Shown in pieces: positions 1-9,169 of a DNA stretch of 34,142 nt. The translations under genes and the position numbers were made by a program. The stretch comes from Candidatus Cryptobacteroides equifaecalis. Its GTDB lineage: Bacteria > Bacteroidota > Bacteroidia > Bacteroidales > UBA932. The stretch is from positions 1 to 34,142 of the forward strand of contig JAGHUW010000058.1 in the NCBI GenBank assembly GCA_018064625.1, given 5' to 3'. Position 1 is the first letter of the stretch, and each line of letters opens with the position of its first letter. Below the pieces are notes generated by a model. The model saw only the letters and a program-made list of their open reading frames with translations, did no database searches and was not told the DNA's origin.

Positions 1-342
1 CCTTCCGGAGATGAATGTATTTATCCTGGGGACAAGCTTCTTGCAGTCGGAACAAAGGATCAGATTGCATCTTTCAAGGAAATCATGAAAGAGCATGAGG
101 ATATCATTGAGGAAGGTGGCGCTGATGTAGAGTTCTCTGTCGATTGGGTGACATTGAATGACAAGTCTTATCTTACTGGCAAACTTCTCAGGGAAACATC
201 CATGCGTCATTCCGGATGCATGGTCATCTCTGTGCTCCGTGGGGAAAAGATAATCACCAACCCTAAGCCTGATTTCCGCTTTGAGGTCGGTGATTCCGTA
301 TGCCTTGCAGGTGAGAAAAGTTCTCTTTCCTGGTTCGTCTAA
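1..342 (+). CDS. C-terminal fragment of a cation:proton antiporter / TrkA-C (RCK_C) domain protein (5' truncated by window edge)
   Basis: Frame 1 is open from base 1 ([25 protein letters not shown]...[23 protein letters not shown]). Two successive 'GD.l.l.G....' RCK_C-type motifs. Confidence 0.6.
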   Translation, partial: PSGDECIYPGDKLLAVGTKDQIASFKEIMKEHEDIIEEGGADVEFSVDWVTLNDKSYLTGKLLRETSMRHSGCMVISVLRGEKIITNPKPDFRFEVGDSVCLAGEKSSLSWFV

Positions 343-1160
343 AGTTTTTCAATCATACCTGCAAACAGGGCTGTCATTTTTGTGGCAGCCTTGTCTGCTT
401 GTATGACAACGTCATTTCCGTCATTGAGGAATGTTTCCATGTTGAAGGCATTTGCTATGTTGGTGGAAACAGACATGCCGAAAACCCTCAGGCCGCAATG
501 TCTTGCCACGATGACTTCCGGAACAGTAGACATTCCAAGAAGGTCTGCTCCTATTGTCTTGAAATACCGCACCTCGGCAGGGGTCTCGTAGCTTGGGCCC
601 GAACTGGCAAGGTAAACACCATGCTTGACCTGTATGCCAAGTTCCGTAGCAACTTTCTGGGCAAGTATCTGAAGGTCAAGGTCGTATGTGCAGGTCATAT
701 CTACAAAACGTGGCCCGAATTCCTCCATGTTCGTCCCTATCAGAGGATTTGGAAGCAGGTTGATGTGGTCAGTTATGATGACCAGGTCTCCAACTCCAAA
801 GCCTTCGCTGCAACCGCCGGCTGCATTGGAAACGAATAGATATTCTATTCCCAGCAGCTTCATCACCCTTACCGGAAGAGTGACCATGTCCATGCTGTAC
901 CCTTCATAATAATGAAAACGTCCCTGCATGGCAAGTACTTTCTTCCCTCCAAGGATACCATAGATGAAATTTCCTTTATGCCCTATTGCTGTGGAAACAG
1001 GGAATCCGGGAATTTCCTTATATGGAATGACAGTCGGGTTTTCAATCAGGTCTGCCAGTTTACCCAGACCACTGCCAAGAATGATTCCTGCCAGAGGTTT
1101 CTCCTCCCCGATCCTTTCCGAAATAAATGCTGCAGCCGCCTGAATGATCTTGATATCCAT
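339..1160 (-). CDS. Purine nucleoside phosphorylase (PNP/MTAP family)
   Basis: [65 protein letters not shown] motifs. ATG at 1160 ([12 protein letters not shown]) preferred over the longer ORF start. Confidence 0.93.
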   Translation of the reverse strand: MDIKIIQAAAAFISERIGEEKPLAGIILGSGLGKLADLIENPTVIPYKEIPGFPVSTAIGHKGNFIYGILGGKKVLAMQGRFHYYEGYSMDMVTLPVRVMKLLGIEYLFVSNAAGGCSEGFGVGDLVIITDHINLLPNPLIGTNMEEFGPRFVDMTCTYDLDLQILAQKVATELGIQVKHGVYLASSGPSYETPAEVRYFKTIGADLLGMSTVPEVIVARHCGLRVFGMSVSTNIANAFNMETFLNDGNDVVIQADKAATKMTALFAGMIEKL

Positions 1161-1162
1161 GT

Positions 1163-1471
1163 TTATTCGTCTTGAGGTATTTCTCCGTCGAAGCAATTGT
1201 TCTTGATGTAATCTATGACTTCAGCAAGACCTTCGCTAAACTTGATGAAGTCTTCCTTGTACAGAAATATCTTGTGTTTGTCAAAAGCAATGGACCCGTC
1301 AGAATTGGTTTTCCTGCGACTCTCGGTAATCGTGAGATAGAAATCATTCTGCCCACGGGTTGATTTGACGTCAAAAAAATAGGTCCGTTTACCTGCTCTT
1401 ACGGGCTTGGAGTAAACATCCTCAGCGTCACGGCTTTCAAAATGGCCGTAATCTTTGTCTTCTCTGTACAT
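1163..1471 (-). CDS. DUF3276 / PUR-alpha-like nucleic-acid-binding domain protein
   Basis: 102 aa; '[26 protein letters not shown]...[16 protein letters not shown]' resembles the Bacteroidetes DUF3276 (PUR) family. Confidence 0.8.
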   Translation of the reverse strand: MYREDKDYGHFESRDAEDVYSKPVRAGKRTYFFDVKSTRGQNDFYLTITESRRKTNSDGSIAFDKHKIFLYKEDFIKFSEGLAEVIDYIKNNCFDGEIPQDE

Positions 1472-1530
1472 AGTTTGCGTTTTTTATAGTCTTGTATCCA
1501 CAAAAATAGAATAATTTCTGGATTCCTTGC

Positions 1531-1538
1531 TATATTTG
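1531..1538 (+). promoter_or_regulatory. Bacteroidetes-type -7 box (TATATTTG) upstream of nusB
   Basis: Match to TAnnTTTG 21 nt upstream of ATG 1560. No clear -33 TTTG. Confidence 0.5.
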
Positions 1539-1559
1539 CATATAATTTTGTTTGAAAGT

Positions 1560-2480
1560 ATGTTAAACCGAAGAATTCTCCGTATCAAGGTCTTCAAGGC
1601 CATATACACTTACGCGGAAAATCCCGGTATGTCTCTCAAGGAACTGGAGTCTCTGCTCGAGCTTTCCTGTGAGTCCACCAGAGATCTCTATCTCTTTATG
1701 CTCTCTGTCACAAAGCCTTTGACAGATGAGGCTCTCTCGCGTATAGAGTCCGCACGAAATAAATTCAACCCTACGGATGAGGAAAGGAACCCTAATATGA
1801 AGTTCGTCAGGAACAGGATTCCTGCGATTCTTTCTTCCGATCCGGATTTCACAAAGATTGTATCCAAGAAGAAACTGAGCTGGGCCCAGTATGACATTCT
1901 CCTGAGGAAGCTGTATGATTCAATAAAGGTTTCTCCTTATTTCAAGACATACATGGAAGATCCTTCGGACAGTCTCAAAAAGGATGCAGCTCTCTGGCGC
2001 AAGATTTTCGAAAATGAGTTCGAGGACCTTGATTCTCTTGCAGAGGTGCTTGAGGATATGTCAATTTATTGGAATGATGACCTTGCCTATGCACTCACAT
2101 GGTGCTGCAGAACCATGGATTCACTCGGCAAGGGAGAGACATGGAATCTTCTCCCTCTGTATCAGAGTGATATGGATACATCAGAGGCCAAACAGAGTGA
2201 CAAGGTCTTTGCTGTGAAGCTCCTCAGGGCGGCATATACCGGTTTCAGCCGTTATTACGACCTCCTGGCAGAGAATACTCCCAAGTGGGACAAGAACAGG
2301 ATATGTGCCACCGACGTCGCTCTCATAGTATGCGGACTTGCTGAGTCCGAGGCCTTTGACATACCGTCAAAGATCGTGATCAACGAATATGTCGAGATAT
2401 CGAAGTATTACAGTACTCCGGAAAGTCGATCTTTCGTCAACGGAGTCCTTGACAGATTGATAAAAGCAAAACAGGAATAA
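1560..2480 (+). CDS. nusB: Transcription antitermination protein NusB (long Bacteroidetes form)
   Basis: MLNRRILRIKVFKAIYTY N-terminus and C-terminal 'DVALIVCGLAESEAFDIPSKIVINEYVEISKYYSTPESRSFVNGVLDRL' typical of NusB. Followed by yajC. Confidence 0.92.
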   Translation: MLNRRILRIKVFKAIYTYAENPGMSLKELESLLELSCESTRDLYLFMLSVTKPLTDEALSRIESARNKFNPTDEERNPNMKFVRNRIPAILSSDPDFTKIVSKKKLSWAQYDILLRKLYDSIKVSPYFKTYMEDPSDSLKKDAALWRKIFENEFEDLDSLAEVLEDMSIYWNDDLAYALTWCCRTMDSLGKGETWNLLPLYQSDMDTSEAKQSDKVFAVKLLRAAYTGFSRYYDLLAENTPKWDKNRICATDVALIVCGLAESEAFDIPSKIVINEYVEISKYYSTPESRSFVNGVLDRLIKAKQE

Positions 2481-2482
2481 TT

Positions 2483-2803
2483 ATGTTTACAATTTTACAG
2501 GCAGCTCCAGCTGGAGCACAGGGTTCCCAGCTTAGTTTCTGGGTGATGATGGCACTCATCTTCGTAGTAATGTGGTTCTTCATGATACGTCCTCAGCGCA
2601 AGCAGCAGAAGGAAATGGAGAAATTCCGCAATGAACTCAAGAAAGGTGACAAGGTGGTTACAGCCGGTGGTATATATGGTACCATCGCTGAGGTTCAGGA
2701 ACGCACCGTTCTTCTCAAGGTTGACGGAGATGTAAAGCTCAGGGTGGACAAGACCTCTCTCCAGAAGGATTTCTCTGAAGCAGCTGCCCCTCAGCAGAAA
2801 TAG
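2483..2803 (+). CDS. yajC: Preprotein translocase subunit YajC
   Basis: Single N-terminal TM plus 'MIRPQRKQQKEMEKFRNELKKGDKVVTAGGIYGTI'. Confidence 0.95.
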   Translation: MFTILQAAPAGAQGSQLSFWVMMALIFVVMWFFMIRPQRKQQKEMEKFRNELKKGDKVVTAGGIYGTIAEVQERTVLLKVDGDVKLRVDKTSLQKDFSEAAAPQQK

Positions 2804-3735
2804 TGAAAAACTGGGCGTCTTTCATAGTTTGCACACTCCTGTCCGCAGGGGTGTGGTTTGTGTACAATATGTCACAGCAGTACTCTGGCGTAGTGTACCG
2901 TACTTTGATTGCGTCCAGCGAACTGGATGGCCGCGCCACCATATCCTATTCCGAGGCTACAGTAACGGCCCGGGTCAGGGCATCCGGCTTCAAGCTCGCC
3001 AGACTCCAGATGTCTGGAAGGAAGGCTTCCACCATTGCATTCAACGCGGAAGATATGAATTTTTCCGATGGGGATGCCTACGTTATCCAGGCCTCGAGGC
3101 TTAATCGGTATATGCCGGCCATTTTCGGCGAAGATGTTATCGTCGAGTCCGTTATTTCTGATTTCCTTACATTCCACTTTGCGTCTCAGAGCTTCAAGAA
3201 GGTACCGGTGATGCCTGTTTCAAGCATTACCTACAAGAAGCAATACACGTCTTCCGAAGGGGTTGTGATAAAACCTGATTCCCTTCTGGTATATGGAGAG
3301 ACCTCTTTGCTTGAGAACGTGAATGCGATTTATACGAAGCCTCTGAACAGGCATGATGTGGAAAGGTCCATTCACGGCAACCTCAAGCTGGAGATTCCGC
3401 GAAATATACGCACTCAGAAGGACTTTGTGGAGTATTCGGTTGATGTTGTGCGCTATGTCGAGATGGAAAGGACTGTGAGACTTGATCTTAGAAATGCTCC
3501 GGCTGAAGTGGAATATTCCATACTGCCTTCCACTGTGAACGTGAAATTCCAGTGTAGGTTCCCAGGCGTGGGAAGCGTGGCCGATGAAGTGAATTTCTTT
3601 GTCGATTACAAGGAATTCATCCATTCCAAATCCGGGAAATGCATGGTCAGGGCGGACGGTGTCTCAGATGGTATCATACGCATGAATATCTCACCGGAAG
3701 TGGTGGATTGTTTTGTGGAGGAGAAAAGGAAATGA
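2803..3735 (+). CDS. YbbR-like domain protein
   Basis: GTG start overlapping the yajC stop (TAGTG). N-terminal TM, repeated YbbR-like beta segments, position yajC-ybbR-coaE. Confidence 0.75.
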   Translation: MKNWASFIVCTLLSAGVWFVYNMSQQYSGVVYRTLIASSELDGRATISYSEATVTARVRASGFKLARLQMSGRKASTIAFNAEDMNFSDGDAYVIQASRLNRYMPAIFGEDVIVESVISDFLTFHFASQSFKKVPVMPVSSITYKKQYTSSEGVVIKPDSLLVYGETSLLENVNAIYTKPLNRHDVERSIHGNLKLEIPRNIRTQKDFVEYSVDVVRYVEMERTVRLDLRNAPAEVEYSILPSTVNVKFQCRFPGVGSVADEVNFFVDYKEFIHSKSGKCMVRADGVSDGIIRMNISPEVVDCFVEEKRK

Positions 3736-4244
3736 AACGGACAATCCTTGTTACAGGTCCCATAGGCAGTGGGAAATCCTCTGCCTGCAGATATCTGGAG
3801 GGGAAAGGTTTTCCTGTGTATGACACAGACTCCAGGACTAAGGCCCTTTACCATAAGGTCCCAGGGCTGATTGCAAGGATAGAGGAAAGATTAGGTCTTG
3901 AATTCTCTCAGCTCCGGCAGATCTTCTCTGACAGTAAGAAACGGCAGATGCTGGAGGATATGGTTTACCCCATACTTCTGGATGATATAAAGGCGTGGCG
4001 GGATGCTCAGAATTGCGATACGGTGTTCATCGAGTCTGCCATCATGCTTGAAAAAAGAATCTTCGACGGCCTGTATGACGAGGTATGGCTTGTGGAGGCG
4101 CCTCTGCAGATAAGGGAAAAAAGGAACCCTGAAGCCTTCAGGCGCGATTCCCTGCAGCATTTCGGGGATAAAGATGAAAGAATAACAAAAAGAATCATCA
4201 ATGACGCGGGTCTTGATGATCTTTATAAACAATTGGATATATGA
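3732..4244 (+). CDS. coaE: Dephospho-CoA kinase
   Basis: P-loop 'ITVTGPIGSGKSS'-type motif (ILVTGPIGSGKSSACRYLEGKGFPVYDTDS). ATGA overlap with the preceding gene. Confidence 0.9.
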   Translation: MKRTILVTGPIGSGKSSACRYLEGKGFPVYDTDSRTKALYHKVPGLIARIEERLGLEFSQLRQIFSDSKKRQMLEDMVYPILLDDIKAWRDAQNCDTVFIESAIMLEKRIFDGLYDEVWLVEAPLQIREKRNPEAFRRDSLQHFGDKDERITKRIINDAGLDDLYKQLDI

Positions 4245-4684
4245 ATAAGACAGATTTGGCAAAAATCCTCTCTGTTTCAGGACAGCCGGGATTGTATGAG
4301 TATGTAGCACAGGCAAGAAACGGAGCCATCGCTGAAAAGCTTGACAACAAGAAGCGTGTGGCATTCGGCAGCAATGCCAAAATAACCACACTCGAGGATA
4401 TAGCTATCTATACCAGCGAGGGCGAACTGAGACTTGCAGAAGTTTTCAATGCTCTTCACGCCACCTTGGGTGAGGAGGACGCGCCTGGCGCAAAGGCAGA
4501 CAGCAAGACCCTCGAGGCATTGTTCTCAAAGGCTATTCCGAATTACGACGCAGACAGATTCTATGTTTCTCACATGAAGAAGGTCGTTACCTGGTACAAT
4601 GAGCTCAAGCAGCATGCGAGCCTTGACTTCATGACACAGGAAGAGAGGGAGGCTGCGTACAAGGCTGAGAATGAAGAGGCTTAA
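4241..4684 (+). CDS. DUF5606 family protein (Bacteroidetes conserved, unknown function)
   Basis: 147 aa; 'LAKILSVSGQPGLYEYVAQARNGAIAEKL' N-terminus. ATGA overlap with coaE, 14-bp overlap with rimO. Confidence 0.75.
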   Translation: MNKTDLAKILSVSGQPGLYEYVAQARNGAIAEKLDNKKRVAFGSNAKITTLEDIAIYTSEGELRLAEVFNALHATLGEEDAPGAKADSKTLEALFSKAIPNYDADRFYVSHMKKVVTWYNELKQHASLDFMTQEEREAAYKAENEEA

Positions 4685-5966
4685 GGTACTGACTCTTGGC
4701 TGTTCCAAGAACGGCGTTGATACGGAACATCTGCTGGCACAACTGCCTGTGGATGATTTCCGTATTCTGGAGGATGATGAAAATCCGGACAAGGAGCACC
4801 CTCTGGATTATCTGCTTCTCAATACCTGCGGTTTTATAGGTGATGCCAAGGAGGAGTCGATAGAGGCCATTTTGGAAGCAGTTCAGTTGAAAAACGAGGG
4901 TCTGGTCAAGGAGGTAGTCGTATTTGGCTGCCTGTCCCAGAGATATTCGGAAGAACTTCCTTCGGAGATACCCGAAGTGGATGCGTGGTTCGGGGCAAGG
5001 GATTTCGACCCTATCCTCAGATATCTTGGGGTAGAGCCTCGTATCTGTACGGATAGATATTTGCCTGTGCATAAGGGATATGCATATCTCAAGATTTCGG
5101 AGGGATGCGACAGGCGATGCTCGTACTGCGCCATTCCTTTCATAAGGGGGGCACATAAATCCGTGCCGATGGAACAGCTTGTGGAAGAGGCTGAAAAGCT
5201 CGCGCAAAGAGGCGTCAAGGAGCTGATCCTCATTGCTCAGGATACAACTTTTTATGGCCTTGACCTGTATCACCGGCGTGCCCTTGCCGATCTTATCCGC
5301 AAGCTTTCCGCAATCGAAGGCATTGAATGGATACGTATACATTATTCCTATCCTGCCGACTTCCCGGATGATGTCCTCAAGGAGATGGCGGAGAATCCCA
5401 AAGTATGCAAGTACCTTGACATTCCTCTTCAGCATATCTCGGACCTTGTCCTTGACCGCATGCACAGGCATGTCGATGGGGCTTGGACGCGAAATCTCAT
5501 TTCAAGACTTCGCAACGAGGTTCCGGGCGTCGTGCTGAGGACCACCATGATAGTGGGTTTTCCGGGAGAGGGGGAGAATGAGTTCGATGAACTCGTTTCC
5601 TTTATCAGGGATGCACATTTCGAAAGGCTCGGAGCCTTTACCTATTCCGAGGAGGAAGGTACCTATGGCGCAGAGCATTTTGCCGATGATATCAGCCAGG
5701 AAGAGAAGGACGCCCGTCTTGATGCTCTGATGAGCCTTCAGAAAGAGATTTCCCTGTCCTTCAACCAATCCAGGGTAGGAACGGTGGAACGGGTTATGGT
5801 GGATGGTGTCTCAGATGGATATCTGGTATGTCGCAGCCAGTATGAAAGCCCTGATGTTGACGGGGAAATCATAGTGAAAGGGGAGGCGGAGCCTGGCTCT
5901 TTCATTGATGTGAGGATTACTGCTGCTGATGAATACGATCTCAGTGCGGAAATAATTGAAAAATAA
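4671..5966 (+). CDS. rimO: Ribosomal protein S12 methylthiotransferase RimO
   Basis: UPF0004 N-terminus (TLGCSKNGVDTEHL), radical-SAM CxxxCxxC (SEGCDRRCSYCAIP), C-terminal TRAM-like domain. Confidence 0.95.
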   Translation: MKRLKVLTLGCSKNGVDTEHLLAQLPVDDFRILEDDENPDKEHPLDYLLLNTCGFIGDAKEESIEAILEAVQLKNEGLVKEVVVFGCLSQRYSEELPSEIPEVDAWFGARDFDPILRYLGVEPRICTDRYLPVHKGYAYLKISEGCDRRCSYCAIPFIRGAHKSVPMEQLVEEAEKLAQRGVKELILIAQDTTFYGLDLYHRRALADLIRKLSAIEGIEWIRIHYSYPADFPDDVLKEMAENPKVCKYLDIPLQHISDLVLDRMHRHVDGAWTRNLISRLRNEVPGVVLRTTMIVGFPGEGENEFDELVSFIRDAHFERLGAFTYSEEEGTYGAEHFADDISQEEKDARLDALMSLQKEISLSFNQSRVGTVERVMVDGVSDGYLVCRSQYESPDVDGEIIVKGEAEPGSFIDVRITAADEYDLSAEIIEK

Positions 5967-5970
5967 TTCG

Positions 5971-5978
5971 TAAGTTTG
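5971..5978 (+). promoter_or_regulatory. Possible -7 box (TAAGTTTG) upstream of the acyltransferase pair
   Basis: Match to TAnnTTTG, 15 nt before ATG 5994. No properly spaced -33. Confidence 0.3.
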
Positions 5979-5993
5979 TCAAAACTTGTTTTT

Positions 5994-6800
5994 ATGGCAC
6001 AAAGACCTGACATGACCATTGATTTGGATGCAATCCTGGACAAGAAAGGATTCAAACTGCCCGGATTCGTGAAGAACTGGCTCAAGAAACTGCTTCATGT
6101 GGATTTTCTCAACGCTTTCTTCATCCAAGGATACGAGGGCGTGGAATTCTGCACAAAAGCGCTTGATTATGTGGACGTGAAGCTGGAGGTGTCCGGCCTT
6201 GAGAAAGTCCCTGCGGACGGAACCCTCTATACCTTTGTATCCAATCATCCGTTGGGAGGTATAGACGGTGTTGCGATGGGCTCTATCGTTGGGGAGAAGT
6301 TCAGCGGCAAGGTGAAGTATCTTATCAATGATATCCTCATGAATGTGAAGGGGCTTCAGTCGATAGGTGTGCCTATAAACAAGACAGGTGGACAGTCGAG
6401 GAACCTTCCTCAGCTTATCAACGACGCTTTCAACTCGGATAATCAGATGGTTATGTTTCCTGCAGGCCTGTGTTCAAGGAAGATAGATGGAAAGATTCAG
6501 GACCTTCCCTGGGGGAAGGCATTCGTGGTCAAGAGCAAACAGACAGGAAGATACGTTGTTCCGGTACATTTCATCGCAGAGAATTCCCCAAGATTTTATC
6601 GTGTTGCCAATCTGTGTGGCTTGCTCAAGATGAAATTCAATCTTGCCATGGTTCTTCTGCCTGATGAGATGTACAGAAACATGCACTCGACATTCAGGGT
6701 CATAATAGGAAAACCTATTGCTCCGGAGTTCTTTGACAACAGCAAGACTCCATACGAATGGGCCCAGTGGGTGAGGGAAGAGGTATATAAACTGAATTAG
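5994..6800 (+). CDS. Lysophospholipid/amino-lipid O-acyltransferase, GlsA-like
   Basis: PlsC-like NHPLGGIDG and 'FPAGLCSRK' motifs. Adjacent to a GlsB-like N-acyltransferase. Confidence 0.75.
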   Translation: MAQRPDMTIDLDAILDKKGFKLPGFVKNWLKKLLHVDFLNAFFIQGYEGVEFCTKALDYVDVKLEVSGLEKVPADGTLYTFVSNHPLGGIDGVAMGSIVGEKFSGKVKYLINDILMNVKGLQSIGVPINKTGGQSRNLPQLINDAFNSDNQMVMFPAGLCSRKIDGKIQDLPWGKAFVVKSKQTGRYVVPVHFIAENSPRFYRVANLCGLLKMKFNLAMVLLPDEMYRNMHSTFRVIIGKPIAPEFFDNSKTPYEWAQWVREEVYKLN

Positions 6801-6806
6801 ATATAT

Positions 6807-7847
6807 ATGGAAAAGATCATCGATCCGGTTGATGTGAATCTCCTGAAGGCTGAGCTGACGGAGGACAGGTTGCTTTGCAAGACAAACAAAGCAGGGAATC
6901 TGATCTACGTGGTGGATTGCCATAATGCTCCCAATGTTCTGAGGGAAGTTGGCAGACTCAGGGAAATCAGCTTCAGGGAAGCAGGGGGAAGTTCAGGCCT
7001 TTCGATGGATATCGACGAGTTCGATACCATGGAGAAACCGTACAGTCAGATAGTCGTATGGGATCCTGACGCGGAAAGGATTATCGGAGGTTACAGATAT
7101 ATATTGGGTACTGATGTTGTCCTTGAGGAAAACGGTCAGCCTCATCTTGCAACTGCCCACATGTTCCGCTTCTCTGAGAAGTTCATGCAGAAGTATCTGG
7201 CGCATACCATTGAACTGGGACGCTCGTTCGTCACCCCGGACTATCAGAGTTCGAAGATGGGAGCCAAAAGCATCTTCTCACTTGACAATCTCTGGGATGG
7301 TATAATTGCAATAGTTCTCAAACATCCGGACATACACTACATCTTTGGAAAATTCACCATGTATCCTTCATATTCTCCTGCAGCCAAGGATCTTATACTC
7401 AGATTCTACTGGAAGCATTTCGAGGATAAGGAGAAACTTGTGGAGCCATATGTTCCTATGATGCCTGTCAGCAGACCGGAGATACTTGACCTCATTCTAC
7501 ATTCGGATGAATTCAAGGAAGATTACCGTCTTCTGAAGGAGGCGGTGAGAAAGCTCGGGACAAACATACCTCCTCTCGTGAACTCATATATGAACATTTC
7601 CCTCGGGGTGAAAATGTTCGGTACGGCAATCAATGACGAATTCTCCAACGTGGATGAGACCGGAATACTCGTGGATTTCTCAGATATCAACGTGGATAAG
7701 ATTGACAGGCATGTAAATGCACTGCTCAATACAACCATAGAGAAGGCAAAACGACGCTTCCCTGGATTGAAACCTGAGTTTGGGGAGAAGTTGAGACTTC
7801 GCTGGTTCGAGAGAAAGAACAAGCGCCATAAAATCCTGGAGAAATAG
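6807..7847 (+). CDS. GNAT-like N-acyltransferase ('hemolysin' family), GlsB/OlsB-like
   Basis: 'REISFREAGGSSGLSMDIDEFD', 'IIGGYRY', 'ELGRSFVTPDYQ' motifs of the OlsB/GlsB-type family. Confidence 0.78.
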   Translation: MEKIIDPVDVNLLKAELTEDRLLCKTNKAGNLIYVVDCHNAPNVLREVGRLREISFREAGGSSGLSMDIDEFDTMEKPYSQIVVWDPDAERIIGGYRYILGTDVVLEENGQPHLATAHMFRFSEKFMQKYLAHTIELGRSFVTPDYQSSKMGAKSIFSLDNLWDGIIAIVLKHPDIHYIFGKFTMYPSYSPAAKDLILRFYWKHFEDKEKLVEPYVPMMPVSRPEILDLILHSDEFKEDYRLLKEAVRKLGTNIPPLVNSYMNISLGVKMFGTAINDEFSNVDETGILVDFSDINVDKIDRHVNALLNTTIEKAKRRFPGLKPEFGEKLRLRWFERKNKRHKILEK

Positions 7848-7849
7848 AA

Positions 7850-7890
7850 ATAAAACAAAAGTGTTATCAGTGATAACACTTTTGTTTTAT
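7850..7890. terminator. Bidirectional intrinsic terminator between the GlsB-like CDS and rnpB
   Basis: Perfect 20-bp inverted repeat ATAAAACAAAAGTGTTATCA-G-TGATAACACTTTTGTTTTAT, A/T tracts on both sides, between convergent genes. Confidence 0.9.
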
Positions 7891-7893
7891 AGT

Positions 7894-8200
7894 TAAGGTG
7901 GGGCCGTAAGCCGGTTTCTGTTTTTAAATCTGTCATTTATCTTCGCAACCTACCCCCTGACATCGGACGGGCCGTCCTCATCTGTCAGTATATTTGGTTT
8001 TGCAGGTCCCGGTGCCGTACCTGCCCTGCATCGCTGCAGGACATCGTGAGCTCTTGCCTCGCGTTTTCACCCTTGGCCTTTCGGCCGGTTGTTTTCTGTT
8101 ACGGTTTTCGTAAAGTTACCTCCACCTGCGCTTTCCGCAGCGGGATGCCCTTTCCTGTCCGGACTTTCCTCTCATATGAGCGACAGATCGTCCCACCTGT
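7894..8200 (-). ncRNA. rnpB: RNase P RNA, bacterial class A
   Basis: Minus strand carries GAGGAAAGTCCGGACA, GGGTGAAAACGCGAGGCAAGAGCUCACG and 3' ACAGAAACCGGCTTACGGCCCC. P1 pairing AGGTGGG/CCCACCT closes the ends. Confidence 0.95.
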
Positions 8201-8213
8201 TTGTTTTCCGCTG

Positions 8214-8221
8214 CAAATATA
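8214..8221 (-). promoter_or_regulatory. -7 box (TATATTTG) of rnpB
   Basis: Match to TAnnTTTG on the minus strand 13 nt upstream of the predicted 5' end of rnpB. Confidence 0.5.
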
Positions 8222-8233
8222 TACATAAATTGC

Positions 8234-8241
8234 TAAATTTG
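8234..8241 (+). promoter_or_regulatory. -7 box (TAAATTTG) directly before ATG 8246
   Basis: Match to TAnnTTTG with only 4 nt (CAGT) before the ATG. Confidence 0.5.
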
Positions 8242-8245
8242 CAGT

Positions 8246-8995
8246 ATGAAAAAGTTGATCTCGATAGCATTGTTGCTGAGCCTTGCATTCGTATCATGCG
8301 ATGCTGGAATCAGACAATATAAGGTAAAGGTGGTCCGTGAATACAGCCACGATACAGGGGCATATACCCAGGGTCTGTTCTTTCATGACGGAAAGATGTA
8401 TGAAAGTACCGGTCAGTACGGCAGTAGCTCCTTCAGGCAGGTTGATTACGCTACGGGCAATGTCTTGAAAAAGATAAAATTCGGGAAAAAGTATTTCGGC
8501 GAGGGTTCCGTCATGCTGGATGGCAAGCTTTTCATCCTTACCTGGCTCAACAAGGTCATATTTGTGTATGATGCTGAAACCCTGGAGTACAGACAGAGTT
8601 ATTCCTACCAGAGAGAGGGCTGGGGAGCGACCACGGATGGAAAGTACCTTTATTTGTCCGATGGGTCCTCCAAAATATATGTTATGGACAGCAATCTTCG
8701 TCAGATACGAACGATCAACGTTTCCGGCAACGGAAAATCCTTGCGTTACCTGAATGAACTCGAGTGGATAGACGGGAAGATATGGGCTAACATATATACG
8801 ACTGACCTTATCGCAATAATCAATCCGGAGAACGGTAATGTTGAAGGTATGATAGATTGCAGCGGTCTGCTTCCTGATAAACTCAGAACGGCCGATACCG
8901 ATGTTCTCAACGGTATAGCATATAATCCTGACACGAAGCAGATATTCATTACCGGCAAGAATTGGCCGCGTCTCTATGAAATAAGCCTGAAATAA
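8246..8995 (+). CDS. Glutaminyl-peptide cyclotransferase (glutamine cyclotransferase), lipoprotein
   Basis: Lipobox-like signal (LLLSLAFVSC). 'YTQGLFF..GKMYESTGQYG', 'LTWLNKVIFVYD', 'LNELEWIDGKIWANIY', 'LNGIAYNPDTKQIFITGKNWPRLYEI'. Confidence 0.9.
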   Translation: MKKLISIALLLSLAFVSCDAGIRQYKVKVVREYSHDTGAYTQGLFFHDGKMYESTGQYGSSSFRQVDYATGNVLKKIKFGKKYFGEGSVMLDGKLFILTWLNKVIFVYDAETLEYRQSYSYQREGWGATTDGKYLYLSDGSSKIYVMDSNLRQIRTINVSGNGKSLRYLNELEWIDGKIWANIYTTDLIAIINPENGNVEGMIDCSGLLPDKLRTADTDVLNGIAYNPDTKQIFITGKNWPRLYEISLK

Positions 8996-9010
8996 TAACT
9001 GAAGCCATAT

Positions 9011-9135
9011 AAAAAGAACAACTCGCTGTCCCAGCGAGTTGTTTTCGGTTAGTTAGTAGTGTATACCTCTTAGAAGGTTATTATTGTTGGTTAGAAGTCT
9101 CCGGTATTGCCCGGAGTAGAGTTGTTTCATTTCCG
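9011..9135 (-). ncRNA. Candidate small RNA (~124 nt) with own promoter and terminator
   Basis: Minus strand: TTTG(9169-9166)-N18-TATCTTTG(9147-9140) promoter, internal stem CTCCGG-GCAATA-CCGGAG, terminal hairpin AACAACTCGCTG-GGA-CAGCGAGTTGTT followed by CTTTTT. No supporting ORF. Confidence 0.6.
9017..9043. terminator. Intrinsic terminator hairpin
   Basis: 12-bp arms AACAACTCGCTG/CAGCGAGTTGTT with a 3-nt loop. The U-tract is stronger on the minus strand (CTTTTTATA) than on the plus strand (TTCGG). Confidence 0.85.
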
Positions 9136-9139
9136 AGAA

Positions 9140-9169
9140 CAAAGATACGTCATTTTTTTTAATTGCAAA
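9140..9169 (-). promoter_or_regulatory. Bacteroidetes-type promoter (TTTG-N18-TATCTTTG) driving the candidate sRNA
   Basis: Both -33 and -7 elements present on the minus strand. Confidence 0.65.

Noticed and set aside
4629-5471. 280-aa minus-strand ORF opposite rimO
   Set aside because: Shadow ORF over an unambiguous rimO; composition is not protein-like.
7850-7890. Perfect 41-bp palindrome as a possible recombination or protein-binding site
   Set aside because: Position between convergent GlsB-like and rnpB transcripts and flanking A/T tracts are fully explained by a bidirectional terminator.
8046-8322. Plus-strand ORFs of 60 and 77 aa
   Set aside because: They lie mainly within RNase P RNA encoded on the opposite strand, and the second also overlaps the start of the glutaminyl cyclotransferase gene. 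No protein-like features.
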